NCBI RefSeq assembly: GCF_040939125.1
Contig: NZ_CP162495.1
Location: forward strand, 806,001 to 870,000
Length of the DNA stretch: 64,000 nt
Direction: 5' to 3'
From: Clostridium sp. BJN0013
Lineage (GTDB): Bacteria > Bacillota > Clostridia > Clostridiales > Clostridiaceae
Positions within the stretch are counted from its first letter, which is position 1. Each line of letters opens with the position of its first letter. Position numbers and translations under genes: made by a program. The notes beneath the pieces were generated by a model. It did not search any database, had not been told where the DNA came from, and was given only the letters and a program-made list of their open reading frames with translations. This document shows positions 55,747-64,000 of this stretch, in pieces.

Positions 55747-56415
55747 TTGACGGAACTGCAAAGTAGAGTTATTGAAGTATATGTAGAAAATATGGAAAAA
55801 TACAAAAAAGGTGTTATTTACATTTTTATTAAAAGAATGACAGATATAATATTTTCCATTTTGGGAATTATAGTATTTGCCCCTGTTATGATGATTATTG
55901 CAGTTGCTATTAAGCTGGATTCTAAAGGAGCTGTTATATTTTCTCAAGAAAGAGTGGGGTTAAATGGAAGGCTCTTTAAGATGTACAAGTTTAGGTCTAT
56001 GGTGGAAAATGCTGAGGATCTTTTGGACGAGCTTAAAGACAAAAATGAAATGACAGGTCCTATGTTTAAGATGAAAGAGGACCCCAGAGTTACCAGAGTA
56101 GGAAAATTTATAAGAAAGACAAGTCTTGATGAACTTCCCCAATTGTTTAATGTGATTAAAGGAGAGATGTCACTGGTAGGCCCAAGGCCTAACCTTCCCA
56201 GAGAAGTTGTAAAGTTTACCCGGAAGCAAAAGATTAAATTATTGGCCAAGCCTGGATTAACTTGTTACTGGCAGGTTATGGGCAGAAGCAATGTAGATTT
56301 CGAAAGATGGATGGAACTGGATATTAAATACATAGAAATGAGAAATACTTTGCTTGATTTTAAGCTTATCTTTAAAACTTTGGGAGTGTTTTTTGGGGAT
56401 GAGAATGCGGCGTAG
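55747..56415 (+). CDS. Undecaprenyl-phosphate sugar-1-phosphate transferase
   Basis: A 222-residue bacterial sugar transferase (WbaP/EpsL/PglC group) that puts the first sugar phosphate on the lipid carrier. One N-terminal membrane segment (FSILGIIVFAPVMMIIAVAI), then KLDSKGAVIFSQERVGLNG, KMYKFRSM, the catalytic region RKTSLDELPQLFNVIKGEMSLVGPRP and PGLTCYWQVMGR. TTG start at 55747 behind AGGAGGGATAACTA. First gene of the polysaccharide assembly operon, under the tandem promoters. Confidence 0.94.
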   Translation: MTELQSRVIEVYVENMEKYKKGVIYIFIKRMTDIIFSILGIIVFAPVMMIIAVAIKLDSKGAVIFSQERVGLNGRLFKMYKFRSMVENAEDLLDELKDKNEMTGPMFKMKEDPRVTRVGKFIRKTSLDELPQLFNVIKGEMSLVGPRPNLPREVVKFTRKQKIKLLAKPGLTCYWQVMGRSNVDFERWMELDIKYIEMRNTLLDFKLIFKTLGVFFGDENAA

Positions 56416-56542
56416 CATGCGCTTTGTATGATATTGGTGTGGAATTGAAAATGAAAATGTGGAAAATTGCACTCGAAACTTTTATTGAAAGAATACGGAT
56501 GTAAGTAGTTAAAAATAATTTCAAGGTTGAAAGGGTGTAAAA

Positions 56543-57895
56543 ATGATGAAAATTGTAATTGCAGGAACTGGTTATGTGGGCTTAGTAACAGCTGCTTGTT
56601 TATCTCATTTAGGTCATAATATAACTTGTGTTGACATAGATAAAAAAAAGGTTGAACTTATGAGACAAGGAATATGTCCAATATATGAACCTGGGTTAGA
56701 GGAAATACTTAAAAAAAATTATGAAGAAGGCAGATTAAATTTTACAATTGATTGTAAATCAGCATATAAAGATGCCGATATAATATTTATAGGGGTGAGT
56801 ACCCCAGAAAGAGAAGATGGTTCGGCTAATTTAGATTATGTATATGATGTAGCAGAACAAATAGCTGAAAATGTAGAGAAAAATTGTTTGGTTGTTGTTA
56901 AGTCAACAGTTCCAATAGGAACTAATGATAAAGTAGAAGAATTTTTAAGGGAGCATCTAAAAAATGATGTTTACATAGAAGTGGCTTCAAATCCAGAATT
57001 TTTAGCTCAAGGAACAGCAGTCAAAGATACATTATATGCTAATAGAATAGTAATAGGAGTTGAATCAAATAAAGCTAGAATTATTCTAGAAAAGGTATAT
57101 GAGAGATTTAATCAACCAATAGTTGTAACTAATAGGAGAAGTGCTGAGATGATAAAGTATGCTTCTAATGACTTTTTAGCATTAAAGATATCATTTATAA
57201 ATGAAATTGCCAATTTTTGCGAAATTGTTGGAGCAGATATTGAGGATGTAACAAAAGGAATGAGCTATGATCCAAGAATAGGAGATAAATTTTTAAAAGC
57301 AGGTATCGGGTATGGCGGTTCCTGTTTCCCAAAGGATACTAAAGCACTTCACTGGCTTGCAAATGATAACGGGTATGAACTAAAGACAATAAAGGCAACC
57401 ATAGAAGTAAACCAAAACCAAAAATATAAACTCTTTAGAGCAGCCAAGCAGAGATTTGGAAGTTTAAAAGGACTAAAGGCAGCGGTACTTGGATTGACTT
57501 TTAAACCGGGAACAGACGATTTAAGAGAGGCAGCTTCCATACCTAATGTAAGAAGGCTGCTAGAAGAAGGAGCAGAAATTGCTGCATATGATCCTGTTGG
57601 AGAAAAAAATTTTAAAAAATTATTTCCAAGTAAAATCATATATGGGAAAACTGTAGAAGAAACTTTAAAAGATGCAGATGTAGCGTTTATATTCACTGAA
57701 TGGGATGAAATTAAGTCTTTAGACTTAAGTGTATATGAGAAATTAATGAATATCCCTATTATATTTGATGGGAGAAATTGTTATAAAATTAGTGAAGTAG
57801 AAAAAAAAGCTGTAGAATATCATTCTGTTGGAAGAGAAGCTGTTTTGAATTTAGTGAAAGATGTTAAAAGTGAAGTGGCAGCTACGATTATTTAA
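56543..57895 (+). CDS. UDP-glucose 6-dehydrogenase
   Basis: A 450-residue NAD-dependent enzyme that makes UDP-glucuronate. N-terminal Rossmann motif GTGYVGLVTAACLSHLGH, catalytic Cys261 in GIGYGGSCFPKDTKAL, and the C-terminal UDP-binding domain (VLGLTFKPGTDDLREAAS). Full length for the family. Ribosome site AAAGGGTG; ATG 56543 or 56546. A remnant of another such gene lies at 62412. Supplies an acidic sugar for the polysaccharide. Confidence 0.94.
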   Translation: MMKIVIAGTGYVGLVTAACLSHLGHNITCVDIDKKKVELMRQGICPIYEPGLEEILKKNYEEGRLNFTIDCKSAYKDADIIFIGVSTPEREDGSANLDYVYDVAEQIAENVEKNCLVVVKSTVPIGTNDKVEEFLREHLKNDVYIEVASNPEFLAQGTAVKDTLYANRIVIGVESNKARIILEKVYERFNQPIVVTNRRSAEMIKYASNDFLALKISFINEIANFCEIVGADIEDVTKGMSYDPRIGDKFLKAGIGYGGSCFPKDTKALHWLANDNGYELKTIKATIEVNQNQKYKLFRAAKQRFGSLKGLKAAVLGLTFKPGTDDLREAASIPNVRRLLEEGAEIAAYDPVGEKNFKKLFPSKIIYGKTVEETLKDADVAFIFTEWDEIKSLDLSVYEKLMNIPIIFDGRNCYKISEVEKKAVEYHSVGREAVLNLVKDVKSEVAATII

Positions 57896-57929
57896 AATAA
57901 ATTCGGTTTAGAGTGTAAAGAAGGGATGA

Positions 57930-59018
57930 ATGATTTTGAAAAAGGTATTAATAACTGGAATAACGGGACAGGATGGTTCCTATTTAACAGAATTTTTACT
58001 AGAAAAGGGATATGAAGTACATGGAATAATTAGAAGAGCTAGTACCTTCAATACTAAGAGAATAGACCATCTATTTGAAAATCCTGAAATAGGAAATAGA
58101 CATCTTTTTCTTCATCATGGTGATCTAACGGATTCAAGTAACTTAAATAGATTAATAGAAAAAGTTCAGCCAGATGAAATATACAATTTAGCAGCTCAAA
58201 GTCATGTACAGGTTTCCTTTGAAATTCCAGAGTATACTGCCGAAACAGATGGCATAGGTACACTGAGAATACTTGATGCTATAAAGGAAAGTGGACTAAA
58301 GTGTAAGTTTTATCAGGCATCTACTTCAGAACTATTTGGAGGACTTCCAGAAACAGTACCCCAAAGTGAAAAAACTCCTTTTTATCCCAAAAGTCCTTAT
58401 GGAGCAGCTAAACTTTACTCTTACTGGATCACAGTTAATTATAGAGAAGCTTATAACCTATTTGCATGTAATGGAATATTATTTAATCACGAATCTCCAA
58501 GAAGAGGAGAAACCTTTGTTACAAGAAAAATAACAAGGGCAGTAGCTAGTATAATGGCAGGAAAGCAGGAAAAATTGTCATTAGGGAGCTTAGATGCTAA
58601 AAGAGATTGGGGATATGCAGGGGATTATGTAGAGGCTATGTGGCTTATACTTCAGCAGGATAAACCCCAGGATTACGTTATAGCTACCAATGAAACTCAT
58701 ACTGTAAGAGAGTTTGTAGAATTGTCTTTTAAAGAAGTAGGAATAGATATTGAATGGGGAGGTACTAAAGTTGAGGAAAAAGGTTACGATAAAGCTACTG
58801 GAAAAGTTTTAGTTGATATAAATCCAAAATATTTTAGACCTGCAGAAGTTGATCTTTTATGGGGAGATTGTTCAAAGGCTGAAAGAGAACTTGGATGGGA
58901 AAGAAAAGTTGATTTTCCTGAGTTAGTAAAAATGATGGTAGATGCTGATATGAGACAAATTGCTGGGGTAAGCACTGAAGAATTCTTAGCACAAGATGAA
59001 GTTGCAATAACAAAATAA
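57930..59018 (+). CDS. gmd: GDP-mannose 4,6-dehydratase
   Basis: A 362-residue short-chain-dehydrogenase-type enzyme that turns GDP-mannose into GDP-4-keto-6-deoxymannose. NADP-binding [24 protein letters not shown], the active-site STSELFG and [10 protein letters not shown] (YxxxK), and the hallmark [19 protein letters not shown] are all present. It is the first step to GDP-fucose; the second, Fcl, is two genes downstream. Start ATG 57930, with TTG 57936 as an alternative. Confidence 0.95.
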   Translation: MILKKVLITGITGQDGSYLTEFLLEKGYEVHGIIRRASTFNTKRIDHLFENPEIGNRHLFLHHGDLTDSSNLNRLIEKVQPDEIYNLAAQSHVQVSFEIPEYTAETDGIGTLRILDAIKESGLKCKFYQASTSELFGGLPETVPQSEKTPFYPKSPYGAAKLYSYWITVNYREAYNLFACNGILFNHESPRRGETFVTRKITRAVASIMAGKQEKLSLGSLDAKRDWGYAGDYVEAMWLILQQDKPQDYVIATNETHTVREFVELSFKEVGIDIEWGGTKVEEKGYDKATGKVLVDINPKYFRPAEVDLLWGDCSKAERELGWERKVDFPELVKMMVDADMRQIAGVSTEEFLAQDEVAITK

Positions 59019-59020
59019 CA

Positions 59021-60097
59021 ATGAAAACTATAGCATTTTATATATCTAATCATGGTTTTGGACATGCATCTAGAAATATACCCATTATTCATGAATTATT
59101 AACTAAATCTAGAGAAATAGAGATTATTATAAAAAGCGGTAAAAATCAAATTCATTTTATGCAGCAACTTTTAGAGGAATTTTCTCCCAGAGTTGCTTTC
59201 TATGAAAAAGATGTAGATTTAGGGTTAATTTTAAAAAAAGGTAAAATAGAAGTAGATAAAATTAAATTACAATATGAGTTAGAAAAGTTCATAAATTCAT
59301 GGGATGATAAGATAAGAAAAGAAAATACTTTTTTAATAAATAATGGAGTGAATTTAGTAATTTCAGATATAGCTTCTTGGATATTTAAATGTTGTAAGGG
59401 GCTAAGTATTAAATCCATCCTTATATCCAACTTTACATGGGTTGAAATATATAAGGAATTATTTAATAATGATATATATAAAACATATTTACAATATTAT
59501 AAGATGGCTGATGAAGTTTGGTTTTATCCTTTGTATGGATATGTAAAAGATTATATAGAAAATCCAAAATATCTAGGATTATGTTGTAGAGAATTTAATG
59601 ATGAAAATGTACAATCCATAAAAAGAGTGCATAAGCAGCCTATAGTTTTTGTAAGCGTAGGTAGATCAGTACATTTAAAGGAGGCTATAGATATAGAAGG
59701 ATTACCTTATGATTTTATTTATACAGAAGGTGTAAATCTAAAAGGTAAAAATGCATACAAGCTTTCAATAGATACATTAAATACCCAAGATTACATTAAG
59801 GCATCGGACTATGTCATTACTAAAGCAGGTTGGGGAACAGTAGCAGAAGCTATATGTGCCAAGAAACCAATGTTAGTTATAGAAAGAAATGAAATTGCAG
59901 AGGATAGAAAAACATTAGAAAATTTAATAAAGCTAGATATAGTCTTGCCTATTAAACAAGGTGAGTTTAATAAAGATAATATTGGTACGCTATTAGCAAG
60001 GGTAAAAGAAAAGGCGTTTAATTATAATAATTTACCTAAAATATATAATAATTCAGTACATTATATAGCCAGTGACATATTAAGGTGTTTGTCTTAA
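59021..60097 (+). CDS. GT-B-type glycosyltransferase (MurG-like)
   Basis: A 358-residue enzyme with an N-terminal motif FYISNHGFGHASRN and a C-terminal nucleotide-sugar site ASDYVITKAGWGTVAEAICAKKPMLVI, as in MurG/GT28-like transferases. It starts two bases after the gmd stop with no clear ribosome site of its own, so it is likely translated by coupling. Donor and acceptor are unknown; its place between gmd and the GDP-fucose synthase gene makes a deoxyhexose donor possible. Confidence 0.75.
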   Translation: MKTIAFYISNHGFGHASRNIPIIHELLTKSREIEIIIKSGKNQIHFMQQLLEEFSPRVAFYEKDVDLGLILKKGKIEVDKIKLQYELEKFINSWDDKIRKENTFLINNGVNLVISDIASWIFKCCKGLSIKSILISNFTWVEIYKELFNNDIYKTYLQYYKMADEVWFYPLYGYVKDYIENPKYLGLCCREFNDENVQSIKRVHKQPIVFVSVGRSVHLKEAIDIEGLPYDFIYTEGVNLKGKNAYKLSIDTLNTQDYIKASDYVITKAGWGTVAEAICAKKPMLVIERNEIAEDRKTLENLIKLDIVLPIKQGEFNKDNIGTLLARVKEKAFNYNNLPKIYNNSVHYIASDILRCLS

Positions 60098-60115
60098 CTT
60101 TAAGGGGTGAAGAAA

Positions 60116-61051
60116 GTGAAAAAGGACAGTAAAATATATGTAGCAGGACATAGAGGATTGGTTGGTTCTGCTATAGTTAGAAAGTTAAAAGAAAAGGGTT
60201 ATACAAATATAATTAGGAAGACTCACAGTGAACTTGATTTAACAAACTCCACTGAAGTTGAAGAATTTTTTAAAATAGAAAGACCAGAATATGTATTCTT
60301 AGCAGCAGCTAAAGTAGGAGGAATTCTTGCAAATAGTACTTATCCAGCAGATTTTATATATGAAAACTTACAAATACAAAATAATGTCATAGGAATGGCT
60401 CATAAGTATGAAGTGAAGAAGTTGATGTTCCTTGGAAGTTCATGCATTTATCCTAAAATGTGTCCACAACCTATAAAGGAAGAGTATCTGCTTTCAGGAT
60501 ATTTGGAAGAAACAAATGAAGCCTATGCATTGGCTAAAATATCTGGACTTAAAATGTGTCAATTCTTTAATAAACAGTATGGTACAAACTATATAAGTGT
60601 AATGCCTACAAATTTATATGGACCTTATGATAACTTTCACTTGGAAAATTCTCATGTAATGCCAGCATTAATTAGAAGATTTCATGAAGCAAAAGAAAAC
60701 AATGCTCCAGAAGTTGTAGTATGGGGAAGTGGAACTCCGCTAAGAGAGTTCTTATATTCTGAGGATATGGCAGATGCATGTATTTATTTGATGGAAACAT
60801 ATGAAGGAAATGATTTCTTTAATATAGGCACTGGTAAGGAGATTAGTATAAGAGGGCTCGCAGAACTGGTTAAGGAAGTTATGAGGTATGAGGGAAAATT
60901 GGTATTTGATACTAGTAAACCAGATGGAACTCCTAGAAAGCTTCTTGATGTAAGCAGACTTGAGGCAGCAGGATGGACTTATAAGACTGAGCTTAGAAAT
61001 GGGGTCGAGAAGGCTTATAAGTGGTTTAGAGAGAACTATATTAATAAGTAG
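60116..61051 (+). CDS. fcl: GDP-L-fucose synthase
   Basis: A 311-residue epimerase/reductase that completes GDP-L-fucose from the Gmd product. NADP motif [23 protein letters not shown], active-site GSSCIYPK and the Tyr/Lys pair in [15 protein letters not shown], then [16 protein letters not shown] start at 60116 with AAGGGGTG upstream is preferred over the GTG at 60107, which overlaps that site. With Gmd it shows the polymer or a side group contains fucose or a related deoxyhexose. Confidence 0.95.
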   Translation: MKKDSKIYVAGHRGLVGSAIVRKLKEKGYTNIIRKTHSELDLTNSTEVEEFFKIERPEYVFLAAAKVGGILANSTYPADFIYENLQIQNNVIGMAHKYEVKKLMFLGSSCIYPKMCPQPIKEEYLLSGYLEETNEAYALAKISGLKMCQFFNKQYGTNYISVMPTNLYGPYDNFHLENSHVMPALIRRFHEAKENNAPEVVVWGSGTPLREFLYSEDMADACIYLMETYEGNDFFNIGTGKEISIRGLAELVKEVMRYEGKLVFDTSKPDGTPRKLLDVSRLEAAGWTYKTELRNGVEKAYKWFRENYINK

Positions 61052-61063
61052 AAGGGATTACCT

Positions 61064-62317
61064 ATGAAGGATGTAAAGAAAAAGCTATTAGTATATGCTC
61101 ATTATTATTACCCTGATGTTGCTTCAACTGGTCAGATATTAAAGGAATTATGTGAAGGTATGAAGGATAAATTTGATATTACAGTAATTTGTGTAGTACC
61201 TAGTTACAGTGGAAAAATAGATGAGAAATATAAAGTAGATAAATACTACTACGAGAATATTAGTGGGGTAAAAGTTATAAGGGTAAGAGTGCCTGAATTT
61301 ACTAAAGATAATAAAAAGAGTAGAATTAAAAATCTTTTAGCATATTCCTTTAGAGCAGTATGGGCAACATTTAAAGTTAAAGAACAAGACTATATTTTTA
61401 CAATATCCCAGCCTCCAATAATCGGTGGAGTTTTGGGTACAATTGGAAAATGGTTTAAGGGTGGAAAGTTAATTTACAATATACAAGACTTTAATCCAGA
61501 GCAAACAATAGCAGTAGGATATAGTAAAAATAAAATTATACTTAATATGGCAATGTGGGTAGATAGATTTTCTTGCAGAAGATCAGATAAAATAATAGTA
61601 GTTGGAAGAGATATGCAAAAAACTTTAAGGGATAGATTTAAAAATAGAAATGTTCCAAAGAATGTTTTTATCAACAACTGGGTTGATGAAAAAGAAATAT
61701 ATCCTTTACCAGATGATAATGAAAAGGTATTGGCTTTTAAAAAGAACTATGGTTTAGAAAACAGAATAGTAGTAATGTATTCAGGAAATATAGGACTTTA
61801 CTATGATTTAGAAAATTTGATTAAGGTTATTGGAAGATTTAAAGATAGAACTGATGTAGTTTTTGCTTTTGTGGGAGATGGAAGTAAAAAGAAAGATATA
61901 GAAGATTACGTTATTGAACATAAGCTGACAAATGTTGTATTTATTCCGTATCAGGACAAAGCTGATCTGATTTACAGTCTTAATGCGGCTGATTGCCAGT
62001 GGTGTGTGAATGCTAAGGGGATTAAGGGTGTTTCCGTTCCTTCTAAGCTATATGGTATTATGGCAGTGGGCAAGCTGGTCATCGGTGTTATGGAAGAAGG
62101 TGCTGAAGCAAGACTCATTATGGAAGAGACACAGTGCGGTTTAGTATGCGAACCGGGAGATTATGCGGCTGTAGAAGCCAATTTACGATGGTTTATCGAC
62201 CACGCGGGGGATCCTAGGCAGAAGGCCATGGGCATGCGTGGACACGAGTATCTGATCAAAAATTTGACCAAGGATGTCAGTGTCAAGAAGTACATAGATG
62301 AGATTTTGAGCTGCTGA
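61064..62317 (+). CDS. Family 4 glycosyltransferase (WcaI-like), mosaic
   Basis: A 417-residue GT-B enzyme: N-terminal YAHYYYPDVASTGQILKELC, middle VVMYSGNIGLYYDLENL, and donor-site VPSKLYGIMAVGKLVIGV followed by EEGAEARLIMEETQCG. From about 61950 to the stop the base composition and codon choice change abruptly to more G/C (for example GACCACGCGGGGGATCCTAG near 62198), while the first 880 bases match the AT-rich neighbours. The frame is intact, so the gene looks like a recombination chimera whose 3' end came with the downstream DNA. Confidence 0.87.
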   Translation: MKDVKKKLLVYAHYYYPDVASTGQILKELCEGMKDKFDITVICVVPSYSGKIDEKYKVDKYYYENISGVKVIRVRVPEFTKDNKKSRIKNLLAYSFRAVWATFKVKEQDYIFTISQPPIIGGVLGTIGKWFKGGKLIYNIQDFNPEQTIAVGYSKNKIILNMAMWVDRFSCRRSDKIIVVGRDMQKTLRDRFKNRNVPKNVFINNWVDEKEIYPLPDDNEKVLAFKKNYGLENRIVVMYSGNIGLYYDLENLIKVIGRFKDRTDVVFAFVGDGSKKKDIEDYVIEHKLTNVVFIPYQDKADLIYSLNAADCQWCVNAKGIKGVSVPSKLYGIMAVGKLVIGVMEEGAEARLIMEETQCGLVCEPGDYAAVEANLRWFIDHAGDPRQKAMGMRGHEYLIKNLTKDVSVKKYIDEILSC

Positions 62318-62411
62318 TCCTGTGGTCAAGGCAAGTAGGTTTAAAGGACTAGAACAACGGTAGGTTACCTTAGATGTTTGGAATATACCCTGAAAATCGG
62401 CAAAACATGAT

Positions 62412-62551
62412 ATTGGCAAAAAGGGTAAGGTTGTTAACGAGATGGAGGTATTTAAGTCTACTTTCGATGTTATTGTGGCAACTGCTTCAATGTAGAACTG
62501 GCAGATGTTATGGATAAGGTTTATACTAGAGATTTGTATTTCAGAGATTAA
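62412..62551 (+). pseudogene. UDP-glucose dehydrogenase 3' remnant
   Basis: The translation IGKKGKVVNEMEVFKSTFDV then, one frame over, ELADVMDKVYTRDLYFRD-stop matches the usual C-terminus of a second UDP-glucose dehydrogenase type (..DVI.ANR....L.DV.DKVYTRDLF.RD). A frameshift lies at about 62490-62500 and the upstream part of the gene is missing. The intact dehydrogenase at 56543 has a different C-terminus, so this came from another locus or strain. The rest of 62318-62571 has no gene. Confidence 0.65.
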
Positions 62552-62571
62552 AGGAAGTTAAGGGGAACTGG

Positions 62572-63702
62572 ATGATGGATTTGTATACATATAAAAAGAA
62601 TTGTTCAGGATGTACTGCATGCGTGAATGTTTGCCCACAAAATGCAATAGTGATGCAAAAGGATTCAGAAGGATTTCTATATCCAGAAATTGTTTGGGAT
62701 AAATGCATGAATTGTAGGCTTTGTCAGAAAGTTTGTGGGTTTAAAACACCGTCTGAAAAGTATCCGCTGAAGTTTTATGCGGTTAAAAATAAAAGCACGG
62801 AGATTATACACACTAGCTCTTCGGGTGGCATGTTTTCAGCAATTTCTGATTATATCTTAAATTTGGGCGGTGTTGTATGTGGTGCTGCTTATAACTATGA
62901 GCAGCATATTGTTGAACATGTGTTTTGTAGGACGCGAGAAGAGCGGGACAGACTGAAAGGTTCTAAATATCTGCAGAGTGAATTACATGATTCGTTTGCT
63001 CAGATTGAAAACTGTTTAAAAGCAGGAGAAACAGTACTCTTTGTTGGTACTCCATGCCAGGTATCTGGCCTTCTGAATTTTTTAGAACAAAAACGCTTAG
63101 ATTTGACAACACTTTATACTTGTGACCTTGTTTGTCATGGTGTACCAAGTCCAAAAATCTGGAAAGACTATATTACAGCAATTGAGAAAAAACAGCATAT
63201 AAAAGTAGATTATGTGACATTTAAAGATAAAAGAAACGGTTGGGAACACCCGGTAATAATTGTAAAAAATGGGTCGCGAGAAATCCAACTGGATGCTATT
63301 AAGAGGGTCTTGTTCGGCGATGTAGCTATGAGGCCATCGTGCCATAATTGCAAATTCACAAATCTTAATCGTGTTGGAGATATAACAATCGGTGATTTTT
63401 GGGGAATAAGAGGTAAACATCCAGAGTTCTATGATAAAAATGGTGTTTCTCTTGTTTTAGTCAATACTGGACAAGGAATGGAATTATTTCAAAAAATTAG
63501 AAATTATATTGATATTTGTGAAAGCAATGAAGCAGAATGTGAGCAACCAAATTTGAAATCGCCTACGAAAATGTCAGATAGACGTCAAATATTTTGGAAA
63601 GATTATGAGAATACACAAATTTGTAAATTGATTAATAAATACGGATGCATTTTTTTGGCAGATTTACTTTGTTTAAAGGTTAAAAAAATTTTAAAAAGAT
63701 AA
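62572..63702 (+). CDS. Ferredoxin-like / coenzyme F420 hydrogenase beta-subunit-type protein of polysaccharide clusters
   Basis: A 376-residue protein with two N-terminal 4Fe-4S motifs (CSGCTACVNVCP and CMNCRLCQKVC), then the FrhB-type N- and C-terminal domains (SSSGGMFSAISDYIL, GTPCQVSGLLNFL, CHGVPSPKIWKDYI, RVGDITIGDFWGI). Such proteins occur often in polysaccharide loci next to pyruvyl transferases; the redox reaction is unknown. F420 itself is not implied. It follows the ugd remnant and belongs to the compositionally different right-hand segment. Confidence 0.85.
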   Translation: MMDLYTYKKNCSGCTACVNVCPQNAIVMQKDSEGFLYPEIVWDKCMNCRLCQKVCGFKTPSEKYPLKFYAVKNKSTEIIHTSSSGGMFSAISDYILNLGGVVCGAAYNYEQHIVEHVFCRTREERDRLKGSKYLQSELHDSFAQIENCLKAGETVLFVGTPCQVSGLLNFLEQKRLDLTTLYTCDLVCHGVPSPKIWKDYITAIEKKQHIKVDYVTFKDKRNGWEHPVIIVKNGSREIQLDAIKRVLFGDVAMRPSCHNCKFTNLNRVGDITIGDFWGIRGKHPEFYDKNGVSLVLVNTGQGMELFQKIRNYIDICESNEAECEQPNLKSPTKMSDRRQIFWKDYENTQICKLINKYGCIFLADLLCLKVKKILKR

Positions 63703-63723
63703 GGCAATATAAGGGAGAACATC

Positions 63724-64000
63724 ATGGTTGATTTAACGGTTGTCATTCTCACAAAGAATGAAGAAAAGAATCTTGAAAAGTGTATACAGTCATTTAAGGG
63801 AATTGCAAAGCACTTTGTGATCATCGACAGCTTTAGTACAGATGAGACTTTGAATATTGCAGAATCCTTTGGGGCAGATGTTATTCAGCATAAATTTGAA
63901 AACCATGCAGCACAGTTTAACTGGGGAATTGCAAACGCCAATATTACTACAACCTGGACAATGAAAATAGATGCGGATGAGGAATTGACTACGGAACTTG
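63724..64000 (+). CDS. Family 2 glycosyltransferase, cut by the window edge
   Basis: The first 92 codons of a GT-A enzyme: MVDLTVVILTKNEEKNLEKC (nucleotide-binding strand), VIIDSFSTDETLNIA and WTMKIDADEEL, where the DAD is the metal-binding motif. Ribosome site AAGGGAGAAC. It continues the polysaccharide operon beyond the window. Confidence 0.9.
   Translation, partial: MVDLTVVILTKNEEKNLEKCIQSFKGIAKHFVIIDSFSTDETLNIAESFGADVIQHKFENHAAQFNWGIANANITTTWTMKIDADEELTTEL

Noticed and set aside
62572-63702. True F420-dependent hydrogenase subunit
   Set aside because: The FrhB fold is shared by many polysaccharide-cluster proteins; no F420 or hydrogenase genes are present.
1-64000. tRNA or rRNA genes, or a replication origin
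   Set aside because: None could be recognised by eye on either strand; AT-rich gaps lack DnaA-box clusters and tRNA-like arms. A tRNAscan run would be decisive.

Overview
The window is low-GC DNA from an endospore-forming Firmicute, most likely a Clostridium sensu stricto relative (C. kluyveri or C. ljungdahlii type is a guess from gene content, not tested). The signs are a CwlJ/GerQ spore-germination pair, many CWB2 (cell wall binding repeat 2) surface proteins, clostridial-type agrBD, nitrogenase and molybdate-transport gene remnants, AGGAGG ribosome sites with many TTG and GTG starts, and hairpin/T-tract terminators.

Layout. 1-9.2 kb: end of aspS followed by a probable 6S RNA, then mostly single genes (EamA transporter, DUF6483-like protein, hemolysin III family protein, MEDS protein, kinase-like protein, PucR regulator with a class III aminotransferase). 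9.3-17.1 kb: chemoreceptor, two related histidine kinases, and an agr-like quorum-sensing operon on the minus strand: three tandem paralogous small membrane proteins resembling stand-alone AgrC sensor regions, AgrB, and a 44-residue AgrD precursor at 13063-13197. 17.1-19.1 kb: TtcA-like PP-loop protein, GerQ-like and CwlJ-like proteins. 19.2-51.1 kb: a cell-surface region with several CWB2 proteins (two very large, S-layer-like), a beheaded and frameshifted S-layer pseudogene, two TolC-like secreted proteins, a WG-repeat protein and two copies of a four-gene module (SLAP protein, CWB2 protein, second CWB2 protein, YpmS-like membrane protein). Between the module copies lies a junkyard: a modA'-'nifN deletion scar, an IS4-like transposase fragment and a frameshifted, truncated IS110 transposase. 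51.1-64 kb: exopolysaccharide locus with chain-length regulator, PHP phosphatase and tyrosine kinase; then DUF1659/DUF2922 proteins and a sigma factor; then six tandem 77-bp repeats, five of which carry a good sigma-A promoter, in front of a sugar transferase, UDP-glucose dehydrogenase, Gmd, GDP-fucose synthase and glycosyltransferases, running off the window in a GT2 gene.

How the parts fit. The agr-like operon plausibly signals to the adjacent kinases, though no response regulator is present. The surface region supplies a CWB2-anchored protein coat, with SLAP proteins as likely S-layer assembly factors, and the right end makes a polysaccharide that may include fucose and glucuronic acid. 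A family of imperfect palindromic intergenic elements (about 110-180 bp) recurs at least six times, mostly filling the space from a stop codon to the next ribosome site.
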